NCBI GenBank assembly: GCA_001805375.1
Contig: MHFY01000150.1
Location: 1-13,141 of the forward strand
DNA length: 13,141 nt
Reading direction: 5' to 3'
From: Omnitrophica WOR_2 bacterium GWA2_47_8
Lineage (GTDB): Bacteria > Omnitrophota > Gorgyraeia > Zapsychrales > GWA2-47-8
Below are positions 1 to 6,472 of the stretch, one piece after another. Positions within the stretch are counted from its first letter, which is position 1. Each line of letters opens with the position of its first letter. Position numbers and translations under genes: made by a program. The notes below the pieces were generated by a model. The model was not told the DNA's origin and made no database searches. It saw nothing but the letters and a program-made list of their open reading frames with translations.

Positions 1-1
1 T

Positions 2-274
2 TTCGGCATGCTCAACGTTTGGAATGTTTACCTGATCATGCCGGCGGTCCTTTTAGGAGGGGTATTTTATCCCATCGCCATGCTGCCGCCGGCGCTTCAA
101 GTCTTTACGATCTTCAATCCCATGCATTACCTGGTCAACGGTCTGCGCTACAGCATTCTGGGAATCACGGACGCGCCGGTCCTTTCCTGCGCGCTTTTTT
201 CTTTTATCCTCGCCGTTTCATTCTTTTTCTACACGGTATATCTTTTTAAGATCGGATACAAATTAAGGACTTAA
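2..274 (+). CDS. ABC-2 type transporter permease, C-terminal fragment
   Basis: This is the last part of an integral membrane permease of the ABC-2 family; the gene begins before the window, and the frame is open from base 2. About 90 residues remain. They are strongly hydrophobic and form two probable membrane helices. The stretch GGVFYPIAMLPP followed by FNPMHYLVNGLRY is the typical end of ABC-2 permeases of the YadH/DrrB/NodJ type, where a re-entrant loop precedes the last helix. The tail FKIGYKLRT is short, basic and probably cytosolic. Such permeases work with a separate ATPase, usually encoded next door, presumably upstream outside the window. The substrate cannot be inferred from this fragment. 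Its stop codon overlaps by 4 bases the stop of the convergent BolA gene, so no terminator fits between them. The family call is fairly secure. Confidence 0.8.
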   Translation, partial: FGMLNVWNVYLIMPAVLLGGVFYPIAMLPPALQVFTIFNPMHYLVNGLRYSILGITDAPVLSCALFSFILAVSFFFYTVYLFKIGYKLRT

Positions 275-555
275 TTTCTCGCCGCGTACTCGTCGGGCGT
301 TAAAGCGCGGATGCTCAAGGCGTGGATCTCGTTCTTCAGCTGGCCATCCAGGGCGCGGTGGATCTCGCGGTGCCGGTCGAGTTTAGTTTTTTCGATGAAA
401 TCGGGTGAGATGATCAGGAGCGCAAAATGCCCTTTCCCGCCTGACTTGACCGCTTCGGCATGTCCGGCGTGCTCCTGCGTTTTATCCAAGATTTCAAGAT
501 GCGTGATCTTAAATTTGCTGCAGATAATTTTCTCTATTTTATCTTTTAGCGTCAT
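271..555 (-). CDS. bolA: BolA family protein (BolA1-like)
   Basis: The product is a 94-residue BolA-fold protein. Visible family marks are an HAGH segment at residues 29-32, in the loop where BolA1-type proteins carry a cluster-ligand histidine; the central RHREIHRAL at 61-69, corresponding to the conserved RHR helix; and the C-terminal IHALSIRALTPDEY at 77-90. BolA proteins bind CGFS glutaredoxins through a shared [2Fe-2S] cluster and act in cluster delivery or iron/redox sensing; some also act as DNA-binding regulators. A CGFS glutaredoxin and a second BolA lie in the operon at 2068-5154, so this protein is a plausible partner. It is transcribed alone on the minus strand, convergent with the permease. 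The ATG is chosen because a CTGACA/TACACT promoter lies just upstream with almost no room for a leader. Which BolA subtype it represents is less certain than the family. Confidence 0.88.
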   Translation of the reverse strand: MTLKDKIEKIICSKFKITHLEILDKTQEHAGHAEAVKSGGKGHFALLIISPDFIEKTKLDRHREIHRALDGQLKNEIHALSIRALTPDEYAARN

Positions 556-562
556 GGGTTTT

Positions 563-591
563 AGTGTAACATAAAAACTACAAGCTGTCAG
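563..591 (-). promoter_or_regulatory. Predicted promoter of the BolA gene, near-leaderless
   Basis: Read on the minus strand there is a -35 box CTGACA (591-586), a 17-base spacer and a -10 box TACACT (568-563). Seven bases separate the -10 from the ATG whose first base is 555, so transcription would begin at or within about a base of the start codon. The -35 box lies inside a seven-base repeat unit. This is sequence inference only; TACACT matches TATAAT at four of six positions. Confidence 0.5.
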
Positions 592-610
592 TCATCTGCC
601 TTCAGTGGTT
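583..610. repeat. Seven-base-periodic intergenic repeat, array 1a
   Basis: Four consecutive seven-base units can be read: AGCTGTC, AGTCATC, TGCCTTC and AGTGGTT. The units are degenerate but stay in register. The same style of repeat occurs at 651-688, 9856-9890, 10021-10034 and 12661-12727. The array is broken on its right by the palindromic element at 606-646. Confidence 0.55.
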
Positions 611-646
611 CGACTTTCGCTCACCATCCTGAGCTTGTCGAAGGAC
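606..646. repeat. REP-like palindromic element (TTCGAC...GTCGAA type)
   Basis: This is an imperfect inverted repeat. The outer arms TTCGAC (609-614) and GTCGAA (637-642) pair, as do the inner arms GCTCA (619-623) and TGAGC (630-634), leaving a six-base loop. The right half, TGAGCTTGTCGAAGGAC, belongs to a dispersed intergenic repeat that I recall from many environmental bacterial genomes. Here it sits between two blocks of seven-base repeats, as if it had inserted into them. No transposase accompanies it. Confidence 0.55.
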
Positions 647-650
647 TATC

Positions 651-688
651 AGCTGCTGAAAGCTGATAGCTGACAGCTGAAAGCTTAT
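651..688. repeat. Seven-base-periodic repeat running into the symporter start codon, array 1b
   Basis: The units AGCTGAT (661-667), AGCTGAC (668-674), AGCTGAA (675-681) and AGCTTAT (682-688) are in perfect seven-base register; the last one contains the first two bases of the symporter ATG at 687. An out-of-phase unit AGCTGCT lies at 651-657. The whole immediate 5' region of the symporter is therefore repeat sequence, and no good Shine-Dalgarno motif is visible within it. Confidence 0.7.
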
Positions 689-1922
689 GAAACTTTCCCT
701 CAATACGCAGATCGCGATCGGTGCGATCCTGGGCGTTATCTTTGGTCTTTATCTTCATTCCTTAGGCCCTCAGGATCCGGCCTTCTCTCTCTGGATCAGT
801 ATCAGTGAAACTGTGGGCGGGATCTTTGTTGACCTCTTAAAAATGATCCTGATCCCGCTGGTCTTTACATCGATCAGCGTGGGGATCGCCAATTTACGGG
901 CCCATCAGGAAATGGACCGCGTTTGGAAAATAACCCTGATCTATTTTCTTGCCTCACCGACGCTGGCGGTGATCCTGGGGCTGACCGTGATGAATCTGTT
1001 TACGCCCGGCGCGGACCTGAAGATCGCGATGTTCCAGGATACGATGTCCACATTCCAGGCCAGCAATGTTTCGGCGGGGCATTTTATTAAAACATTTCTG
1101 TCCGGTCTTTTCATGAACCCCTTTAAGGCCATGGCGCAGGGCGATGTTTTTGCCACGCTGATCTTTGCGGTCTTTTTAGGCATCGCCTTGATCAAGCTTA
1201 ATGAACGGGCAAAGACCTTGAAAGAGATATTGGTGCAGGGTTTTGACGTGATCATGCTGATCGTAAATTGGATCATGCGCCTGGCACCGATCGGGATCAT
1301 GGCCTTGTTGACAAAATTGATCGCAACACAGGAAACAACTTTCCTCGTTTCCTTGTCAAAATTTGTCGCGGTCGTGGTGGGCTCGACGTTATTTCACGGG
1401 ATTGTTACGCTACCGGGATTTTTGTATCTATTAACCGATGTAACGCCCTTGACCTTTTTCAAAGGGATGCGCGAGGCCCTGGTGACGGCGTTTGCCACCA
1501 GTTCGAGCTCCGCGACACTGCCCGTTTCCATGAAATGTGTCACCGAAAATCTAAAAGTGGATAAAGATATCGTGGGATTCGTTCTGCCCTTGGGTGCCAC
1601 GGCGAACATGGACGGCACCGCGTTGTACGAAGCCGCGGCCGCGCTTTTTGTCGCGAATCTGGCCGGCATTCATTTAACGATCGTTCAGCAGGTTGTGGTC
1701 TGCCTAATGGCCATCATTGCCTCCATCGGCGCGCCAGGGATCCCCAGTGCCGGAATGGTCACCATGATCATGGTCCTGCAATCCGTGGGCCTGCCCATCG
1801 AAGCGATCGCGATCTTGCTTCCCATTGACCGCCCCTTGGATGCGATCCGCACCGCGGTCAACGTGGAAGGCGACGGTATCTGCAGTTTGATCGTTCAGAA
1901 ATACACTTCAAAAAATCGTTAA
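687..1922 (+). CDS. Dicarboxylate/amino acid:cation symporter (DAACS, GltP/DctA family)
   Basis: This 411-residue inner-membrane protein belongs to the DAACS family, which takes up glutamate, aspartate or C4-dicarboxylates with Na+ or H+. The full family architecture is present: N-terminal hydrophobic helices from residue 8, the serine-rich re-entrant loop TSSSSATLP (271-279), the NMDGT motif (307-311), the second loop GAPGIPSAG (348-356), and the final helix carrying D385, R388 and N392. These three match by spacing the substrate- and cation-binding D394, R397 and N401 of GltPh, and the arginine favours an acidic substrate. Length is normal. The MKLSLNTQI start is typical of the family and no later methionine would keep the first helix, although the upstream DNA is repeat sequence without an obvious ribosome binding site. 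It stands alone between a repeat gap and the gshA promoter. Exact substrate and coupling ion are unknown. Confidence 0.93.
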   Translation: MKLSLNTQIAIGAILGVIFGLYLHSLGPQDPAFSLWISISETVGGIFVDLLKMILIPLVFTSISVGIANLRAHQEMDRVWKITLIYFLASPTLAVILGLTVMNLFTPGADLKIAMFQDTMSTFQASNVSAGHFIKTFLSGLFMNPFKAMAQGDVFATLIFAVFLGIALIKLNERAKTLKEILVQGFDVIMLIVNWIMRLAPIGIMALLTKLIATQETTFLVSLSKFVAVVVGSTLFHGIVTLPGFLYLLTDVTPLTFFKGMREALVTAFATSSSSATLPVSMKCVTENLKVDKDIVGFVLPLGATANMDGTALYEAAAALFVANLAGIHLTIVQQVVVCLMAIIASIGAPGIPSAGMVTMIMVLQSVGLPIEAIAILLPIDRPLDAIRTAVNVEGDGICSLIVQKYTSKNR

Positions 1923-1948
1923 TTTGCCCTTCCCTCCATAAAAATCTC

Positions 1949-1977
1949 TCGACATAAAATTTAGTTTAAGGCATAAT
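1949..1977 (+). promoter_or_regulatory. Predicted sigma-70 promoter of the gshA operon
   Basis: A -35 box TCGACA (1949-1954) and a -10 box CATAAT (1972-1977) are separated by exactly 17 bases, and each box matches the sigma-70 consensus at five of six positions. Transcription would start near 1984, giving a leader of roughly 84 bases before gshA at 2068. That leader contains the palindrome at 2013-2038. No clear terminator for the symporter is visible between 1923 and this promoter. Confidence 0.6.
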
Positions 1978-2012
1978 AAAGGCTCTTAAAAAGATTACCC
2001 CGATAAAAAATC

Positions 2013-2038
2013 AGATTACACAGATATCTGTGTAATCT
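2013..2038. repeat. Perfect 26-base palindrome in the gshA leader
   Basis: The 13-base half AGATTACACAGAT is followed directly by its exact reverse complement, with no spacer. The word AGATTAC also occurs at 1992-1998, and a related AATCTGCGGAATC lies just before the gshA start. Such GATTACACAGAT palindromes recur between genes in many bacterial genomes, so it may be a dispersed repeat. Its place between the predicted transcription start and gshA also allows a role as operator or leader hairpin. It is not a classical terminator because no T-run follows. Confidence 0.75.
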
Positions 2039-2067
2039 TACCGTTAAAATCTGCGGAATCAATATTC

Positions 2068-3354
2068 ATGGAACTACAAAAATCAAGATTATGCCACGAG
2101 GCGCTGCTCGAAAAAGTCATCCCGCGCCAGGAAAAGATCTATCAGTGGCTAGAATCCCAGGAGAAAGATAAGCTCATCCCTCTTTACTCGTCTGTGGATA
2201 TCCGCGACGCGGGGTTCAAGATATCGGTCGTGGATACTAATCTTTTTCCCGGAGGTTTTAATAATCTTTGCGAACACGGGCTGGAGGATGCGGTCGGGTT
2301 TATGCGGTCAGCCATTTTGCGCCGCGTCCCGGGCTGCGAGAGCGTACTTATCATTGCCGAGGAGCATACACGGAATACCTGGTACCTGGAAAATATCCGA
2401 ATCCTGCAGCAGATCATCGAGAAGGCGGGATTTAAGACCCGGATCGCCACGTTCCTTTCCGTTCAGCCCGCGTTCTGCGAAAGCGCCAAAGCGGTGGAAT
2501 TAGAGACCGCCACCGGCGAGACAGTAAAGATCCATTGTTTTAAGCGTATTTTAAAAGATTGGGAAGCGGACCGGGAAGACATCGATCTTATCATCATGAA
2601 CAATGACCTGACGACCGGCATCCCCGACTCGCTTAAAAATTCAAAAATCCCTATTTACCCCCCGATGATCGCCGGTTGGCATTCCCGTCAGAAATCGAGC
2701 CATTTTAAACACGTTGAGCATTTATTGCATGAATTTGGAAAGATCGTTGACCTTGATCCCTGGTTTTTCTCTTCCCTTTTTACGGTTGAGGAAAATATCA
2801 ATGTCAATTTGGACGCGGACCGCGCGCGTTTGATGGATACAGCAAAGAATTTATTCAAAAAGATCGAACAAAAATATAAAGAGCACAACATCACGGAAAA
2901 ACCTTTTATCTTTGTCAAATCTGATTCCGGAACATACGGCATGGGCGTTGTCCCTATCGAAGACCCGAAAGACATCCAGGAGCTGAACCGCCGGGCGCGC
3001 AATGACCTCTCCCGCGGCAAGGGCACGCAGGCGGTTTCGCGTTTTCTTCTGCAGGAAGGCGTCCCCACGATCTATAGCGTGGATGAGCAGGTCAGTGAAG
3101 TCGTCATTTATCAGATCGAGAACAATCTTCTGGGCGGGTTTTATCGTTTTAATACCCAAAAAACCGACCGCCAAAATTTGAATGCGCCCGGTATGGGATT
3201 TAAAAAGATGTGCCCGCATCTTCCAAAATACGGCCAATGCGGCGTGCATCATGACATGAATATCTTTGATCTCTACCGCATTCTTGCCAGGGTCGCCGCG
3301 ATCGCAGCCCGCTTAGAGATCAATGACCTCGAATCAAAAAAGGACAAAGAATGA
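2068..3354 (+). CDS. gshA: Glutamate-cysteine ligase, Acidithiobacillus-type (GshA family PF08886/TIGR02049)
   Basis: The product, 428 residues, is predicted to join glutamate and cysteine in an ATP-dependent reaction to gamma-glutamylcysteine, the first step of cytosolic glutathione synthesis. It does not look like the E. coli or plant ligases. It matches the separate GshA family first recognised in Acidithiobacillus ferrooxidans: the N-terminal block VDTNLFPGGFNNL (55-67), the central block FVKSDSGTYGMGVV (282-295), which resembles a nucleotide-binding loop of ATP-grasp type, and a conserved C-terminal half. Length agrees with the family. The adjacent gshB, with a 4-base ATGA stop/start overlap, strongly supports the assignment. 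It is the first gene of a five-gene operon. The ATG chosen fits the family N-terminus, but the ribosome binding site before it is weak. Family recognition is from memory of these motifs. Confidence 0.88.
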   Translation: MELQKSRLCHEALLEKVIPRQEKIYQWLESQEKDKLIPLYSSVDIRDAGFKISVVDTNLFPGGFNNLCEHGLEDAVGFMRSAILRRVPGCESVLIIAEEHTRNTWYLENIRILQQIIEKAGFKTRIATFLSVQPAFCESAKAVELETATGETVKIHCFKRILKDWEADREDIDLIIMNNDLTTGIPDSLKNSKIPIYPPMIAGWHSRQKSSHFKHVEHLLHEFGKIVDLDPWFFSSLFTVEENINVNLDADRARLMDTAKNLFKKIEQKYKEHNITEKPFIFVKSDSGTYGMGVVPIEDPKDIQELNRRARNDLSRGKGTQAVSRFLLQEGVPTIYSVDEQVSEVVIYQIENNLLGGFYRFNTQKTDRQNLNAPGMGFKKMCPHLPKYGQCGVHHDMNIFDLYRILARVAAIAARLEINDLESKKDKE

Positions 3355-4304
3355 ATTTTGTTTTCTTAATGGATCCCATAGAGACGGTCAAAATGGAAAA
3401 GGACACCTCCTTTATCTTTATGCTGGAGGCCCATCGCCGCGGGCACGGTGTTTTCTTTGTTCCGGACGGCGGGCTGACGTTATTAAAGGGACGCGTCCTG
3501 TCCCATGCCCTGCCGGTTGTCCCGCAAAGAAATAAACAACGCCCCTTTATTGTTCGGAAACCAACCGTTCTTCAGGAAGAAAATATTCATGCCATTTTTA
3601 TCCGCAATGATCCGCCGTTTGACAGCCAGTATCTTTTAAATACCTGGCTTTTGGACCATTTATCCAAGAAAATAACAGTTATAAATTCACCGCACGGATT
3701 ACGAACGGTCAATGAAAAGATCTGGGCAGCGCAATTTACCAATATCACCCCGCACACGCTGATCAGCCGCAACCGAGACGAATTGCTCAAATTCATAAGG
3801 CAGGAAAAGAACGTCATCGCCAAGCCGGCGGAAGGCTTCGGCGGGAAATTTATTTTTTACATCAAGGCGGGTGATCTGAATACCAATGTCATTTTGGAAA
3901 CACTGACGCACACCTTTTCGCACGAGATCATTCTGCAGCAATATATCCCGGATGCCAAGAAAGGCGACAAACGGATCCTTCTCCTGGGCGGCGAACCCTT
4001 AGGCGCTGTTTTACGCGTGCACAGCAAGGATGACCATCGGAATAATTTTTTTGCCGGCGGAAAACCAAAACCGGCCACGATCACACCCAACGATTGGAAG
4101 ATCATCGAGACCTTAAAGCCGCATTTGCACCGGCTGGGCCTTTATTTTGTCGGTATCGACATTATCGGAAAATATTTGATCGAAGTGAATGTCACCTCCC
4201 CCACCTGCCTGCAGGAGATGAACCGCTTGTACAATCAGAATTTAGAAAGAAAAGTGATAGATTTTGTTGAAAATTCGGTCAAACAACGTAAAATACGAAA
4301 ATGA
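3351..4304 (+). CDS. gshB: Glutathione synthase
   Basis: This 317-residue ATP-grasp ligase adds glycine to gamma-glutamylcysteine to complete glutathione. It aligns along its whole length with E. coli GshB: MDPI at 7-10, KDTSF at 17-21, RNDPPFD at 85-91 (E. coli RKDPPFD), the ATP-binding KPAEGFGG at 158-165, GDKRILLLGGEP at 205-216, AGG at 235-237, and the signature GIDIIG...EVNVTSPTC at 268-286, which includes Mg2+-binding acidic and asparagine residues. Length is normal. Its ATG overlaps the gshA stop in an ATGA, so translation is probably coupled and the two enzymes made in similar amounts. It is followed after 13 bases by a glutaredoxin gene, placing a glutathione-using protein directly behind the synthesis genes. 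The assignment is secure. Confidence 0.96.
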   Translation: MNFVFLMDPIETVKMEKDTSFIFMLEAHRRGHGVFFVPDGGLTLLKGRVLSHALPVVPQRNKQRPFIVRKPTVLQEENIHAIFIRNDPPFDSQYLLNTWLLDHLSKKITVINSPHGLRTVNEKIWAAQFTNITPHTLISRNRDELLKFIRQEKNVIAKPAEGFGGKFIFYIKAGDLNTNVILETLTHTFSHEIILQQYIPDAKKGDKRILLLGGEPLGAVLRVHSKDDHRNNFFAGGKPKPATITPNDWKIIETLKPHLHRLGLYFVGIDIIGKYLIEVNVTSPTCLQEMNRLYNQNLERKVIDFVENSVKQRKIRK

Positions 4305-4317
4305 AAAAGAGGCCCCT

Positions 4318-4557
4318 ATGCCCGCATTAACTTTATATTATCGAGACACATGCCCCTATTGCCAAAAAGTTCTAAATCATTTAAAACAGGCCAATATCAG
4401 CGTCACCATGAAAAATGTCGAGACAGCGCCGGCGAACCGGGAAGAATTGATCACGATCGGCGGCAAAGGTCAAATCCCCTGCCTGGTGATCGACGGCAAA
4501 GCTTTATACGAGTCGGATGGCATCGTTACCTGGTTCAAAAAGAATTATAAAAAATGA
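4318..4557 (+). CDS. Dithiol glutaredoxin (CPYC active site)
   Basis: A small 79-residue glutaredoxin with the classical CPYC active site (C12, C15), a cis-proline at P54 in GQIPCLV, and the ESDGIV motif (65-70) of the glutathione-binding site. It would reduce disulfides and glutathionylated proteins in the cytosol using glutathione. The open frame extends upstream to a TTG inside gshB at 4264, but I prefer the ATG at 4318: a good AAAGAGG ribosome binding site lies five bases before it, it begins 13 bases after the gshB stop, and the protein then starts right at the first beta-strand, as short bacterial glutaredoxins do. Its stop overlaps the next start in an ATGA. It could be of GrxC type or of the NrdH-like short class; the gshAB context favours a glutathione-dependent enzyme. 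Confidence 0.92.
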   Translation: MPALTLYYRDTCPYCQKVLNHLKQANISVTMKNVETAPANREELITIGGKGQIPCLVIDGKALYESDGIVTWFKKNYKK

Positions 4558-4820
4558 ACGCGATCGTAGATCAAGTTAAAGAGACCATTGAAAACGCGCT
4601 CCCCGGGGCGACCGTGCATGTCTTGGACCCGATGAATGACGGCCAGCACCTACAGGCCTTTGTGATCAGCCCCGTCTTTGAGGGGGTCATGCTCATCAAA
4701 CAGCACCAGATGGTCATGAAACCGCTCAAAGAGGCCATGGCCCAGGCGGTGCACGCTTTAGGCCTTAAAACCTTTACCCCGCAAAAATGGAATGAAGAAA
4801 AAAGTAAATATGGGTTCTAA
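4554..4820 (+). CDS. BolA family protein (IbaG/BolA2-like)
   Basis: An 88-residue BolA-fold protein. Recognisable features are the beta-strand HLQAFVISPVFEGVMLIKQHQMV (32-54, first and last parts conserved), with H51 at the position of the family's RH(R) cluster-ligand histidine, and the C-terminal VHALGLKTFTP (66-76). It contains no cysteine, and the HxxH-type loop of BolA1 is absent, which fits the shorter IbaG/BolA2 group. This group forms [2Fe-2S] heterodimers with monothiol CGFS glutaredoxins, and one is encoded 16 bases downstream; this bolA-grxD pairing is a known conserved gene neighbourhood. Its ATG overlaps the preceding glutaredoxin stop, so translation is probably coupled. It differs clearly from the BolA at 271-555, so the window carries two distinct BolA types. 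Confidence 0.9.
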   Translation: MNAIVDQVKETIENALPGATVHVLDPMNDGQHLQAFVISPVFEGVMLIKQHQMVMKPLKEAMAQAVHALGLKTFTPQKWNEEKSKYGF

Positions 4821-4836
4821 ATAAAGGAGAATCAAA

Positions 4837-5154
4837 ATGGATGAAAAGACTAAGCAAAGAATAGAAAACGATATTAAAAACAATAAAATCTTTCTCTACA
4901 TGAAAGGGACGCCGGATGCGCCGATGTGCGGATTTTCCGGCAAGGCCGTTGAGATCTTAAAATCGCACAACGTGAATTTCGGATCATTTAATATTTTTGA
5001 GGATGAAGCGATCCGTCAGGGCGTGAAAGAATATTCGGAATGGCCCACCTTCCCTCAGCTCTATGTCAATGGCGAGTTAGTCGGCGGCTGCGATATTATG
5101 GTTGAAATGGAGCAAAATGGCGAGTTGGCAAAGGTTTTAGAAACCGCTAAATAA
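4837..5154 (+). CDS. grxD: Monothiol CGFS glutaredoxin (Grx4/GrxD family)
   Basis: A 105-residue monothiol glutaredoxin with the diagnostic active site CGFS (31-34), the glutathione-contacting K23, the WPTFPQLY block (69-76) with its cis-proline, and GGCDI (83-87). These proteins bind a [2Fe-2S] cluster between two monomers, or with one BolA, using the CGFS cysteine and the glutathione thiol as ligands; they serve in Fe-S cluster storage and delivery rather than in disulfide reduction. The length matches E. coli GrxD. A clear AAAGGAG ribosome binding site lies at 4823-4829. It is the last gene of the gshA operon, and its stop is one base from the stop of the convergent mrp gene, so the two transcripts may overlap. 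Very secure. Confidence 0.97.
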   Translation: MDEKTKQRIENDIKNNKIFLYMKGTPDAPMCGFSGKAVEILKSHNVNFGSFNIFEDEAIRQGVKEYSEWPTFPQLYVNGELVGGCDIMVEMEQNGELAKVLETAK

Positions 5155-5155
5155 T

Positions 5156-6472
5156 TTAAGCGGCGTTCGCGATCTCTTTGATGTTGGCGTACGGATAAAT
5201 GCCGGAGTTGTGGCCGTCATTCCAATTGATGGCCAAGGCGTAGTTGCCCAGCGGGAAGATTTGGGTCGGGGCAATATCTTTTCGGATCGAACTTTCCTTT
5301 AATATCTTCTCTCCGGTCATTTCATTGATGCAAAGCGCGCAGCGGCAGCTGAGACGCAGATCACGGTTACTGATCTTGTACGATGTCCCATCCTGCCATT
5401 TCAAGCACACATTTTTGTCGTCAAATTTGATCTCTGGCACGTCACGTTTGGCGATGCTCATCTTTCCGATAGCCCGCACCACATTGTCCACCATTTCACT
5501 GATGTAATCATTCACGATCGGGGTCTCGATTTTGCCGATCAATTGCGGCAATATTGGGAGCTGCGCCAAGGTTTCGATACCGAAACGTTCGTTCAAATTG
5601 ATCTTATCGGCGCCGAAAATAAAATGTTTTTTATGGCATTGGTCGCAGAGAAAATAGGCCATGTTCTCAACCAGCCCCAGGATCGGCACATTGACCTTTT
5701 CAAACATCAATATCCCGCGCGCCACGTCCACTAAGGACAATGTCTGCGGGGTGGTGACAATGACCGCACCGCTTAAGCGGACGGTTTGAGTGATGGTCAA
5801 TTGAATGTCGCCTGTTCCCGGAGGCATATCGACAAAGAGGTAATCCAATTCCCCCCAATTCGTGGTGTGCATCATCTGCTGGACATAGCGCGAAACCATG
5901 GGGCCCCGCATGACCGCAGCACTGTCCCCCAACAGGAATCCGAACGACATGATCTTCAATTTATTTTTTTCAACCGGGATAAGTTCATTTTTATCGTTGA
6001 TGTAAATGGCCGCATTGGAAAGATTGAACAGGGTCGGGATCGACGGCCCGTAAATATCCGTATCCACCAACCCCACCTTAAAACCGCGGTGGGCCAACTC
6101 CTGCGCGATGTACGCGGCAACGGTGGATTTACCAACACCTCCCTTACAGGAAGAGATCGCAATAATAGATTTCACGCGGCTCAAATGGCTGGTCAAAGGT
6201 GTTTGCGGGCCTGGCGCGGCGGAACCGGCTGGTGCCGTTAAATTCGCGGTGACTGTTTTAACACCGGGTAATTTACTCACCAACTCCTGGGCATTGTTTT
6301 GAAATTCATGCCGCACCGGGCAGGCGGGTGTGGTCAATTGGATATCGAACGTGACATTGCCGGAATCGTTTTTCAAATTTTTGATAAAGCCCAAGCTCAC
6401 GATATCCTTATGGAAGTCAGGATCGATGATGTTACTTAAGGCATTCAGTATCTCTTGTTCTGTGGGCTTCAT
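5156..6472 (-). CDS. mrp: Mrp/ApbC-type Fe-S cluster carrier ATPase with N-terminal DUF59 and C-terminal DUF971
   Basis: A 438-residue three-part protein. Residues 1-80 form a MIP18/DUF59 domain (DPDFHKDIVSLGFI, then TTPACPVR). Residues 100-340 are the P-loop NTPase of the Mrp/NBP35 family: deviant Walker A CKGGVGKST at 109-117, DTDIYGPS at 137-144, DMPPGTGD at 215-222, and the CxxC pair C276/C279, which in this family bridges a [4Fe-4S] cluster between subunits. Residues 347-435 look like a DUF971 domain with three further cysteines in CRCALC (376-381). Mrp proteins carry and transfer Fe-S clusters in the cytosol; the fused DUF971 is found in some lineages only. Its ATG overlaps the stop of the upstream PP-loop gene in an ATGA, indicating an operon. 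It is convergent with the CGFS glutaredoxin operon, which is functionally related. Confidence 0.95.
   Translation of the reverse strand: MKPTEQEILNALSNIIDPDFHKDIVSLGFIKNLKNDSGNVTFDIQLTTPACPVRHEFQNNAQELVSKLPGVKTVTANLTAPAGSAAPGPQTPLTSHLSRVKSIIAISSCKGGVGKSTVAAYIAQELAHRGFKVGLVDTDIYGPSIPTLFNLSNAAIYINDKNELIPVEKNKLKIMSFGFLLGDSAAVMRGPMVSRYVQQMMHTTNWGELDYLFVDMPPGTGDIQLTITQTVRLSGAVIVTTPQTLSLVDVARGILMFEKVNVPILGLVENMAYFLCDQCHKKHFIFGADKINLNERFGIETLAQLPILPQLIGKIETPIVNDYISEMVDNVVRAIGKMSIAKRDVPEIKFDDKNVCLKWQDGTSYKISNRDLRLSCRCALCINEMTGEKILKESSIRKDIAPTQIFPLGNYALAINWNDGHNSGIYPYANIKEIANAA

Noticed and set aside
583..688. Possible CRISPR array because of the short repeats
   Set aside because: The units are seven bases, degenerate and contiguous, without 25-40-base repeats, unique spacers or cas genes.
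1923..2067. Intrinsic terminator for the symporter gene
   Set aside because: The only strong stem here is the 26-base palindrome, which has no T-run after it and lies downstream of a good promoter for gshA.
2688..3252. Two open frames on the minus strand inside gshA
   Set aside because: Both are antisense to conserved gshA motifs and have no independent support.
4264..4317. Upstream TTG start for the CPYC glutaredoxin
   Set aside because: It would add 18 polar residues encoded mostly inside gshB; the ATG at 4318 has a good ribosome binding site and the usual N-terminus.
5786..6241. 151-codon open frame on the plus strand
   Set aside because: It lies wholly antisense to the P-loop part of the mrp gene, which has full family motifs; its product shows no recognisable pattern.
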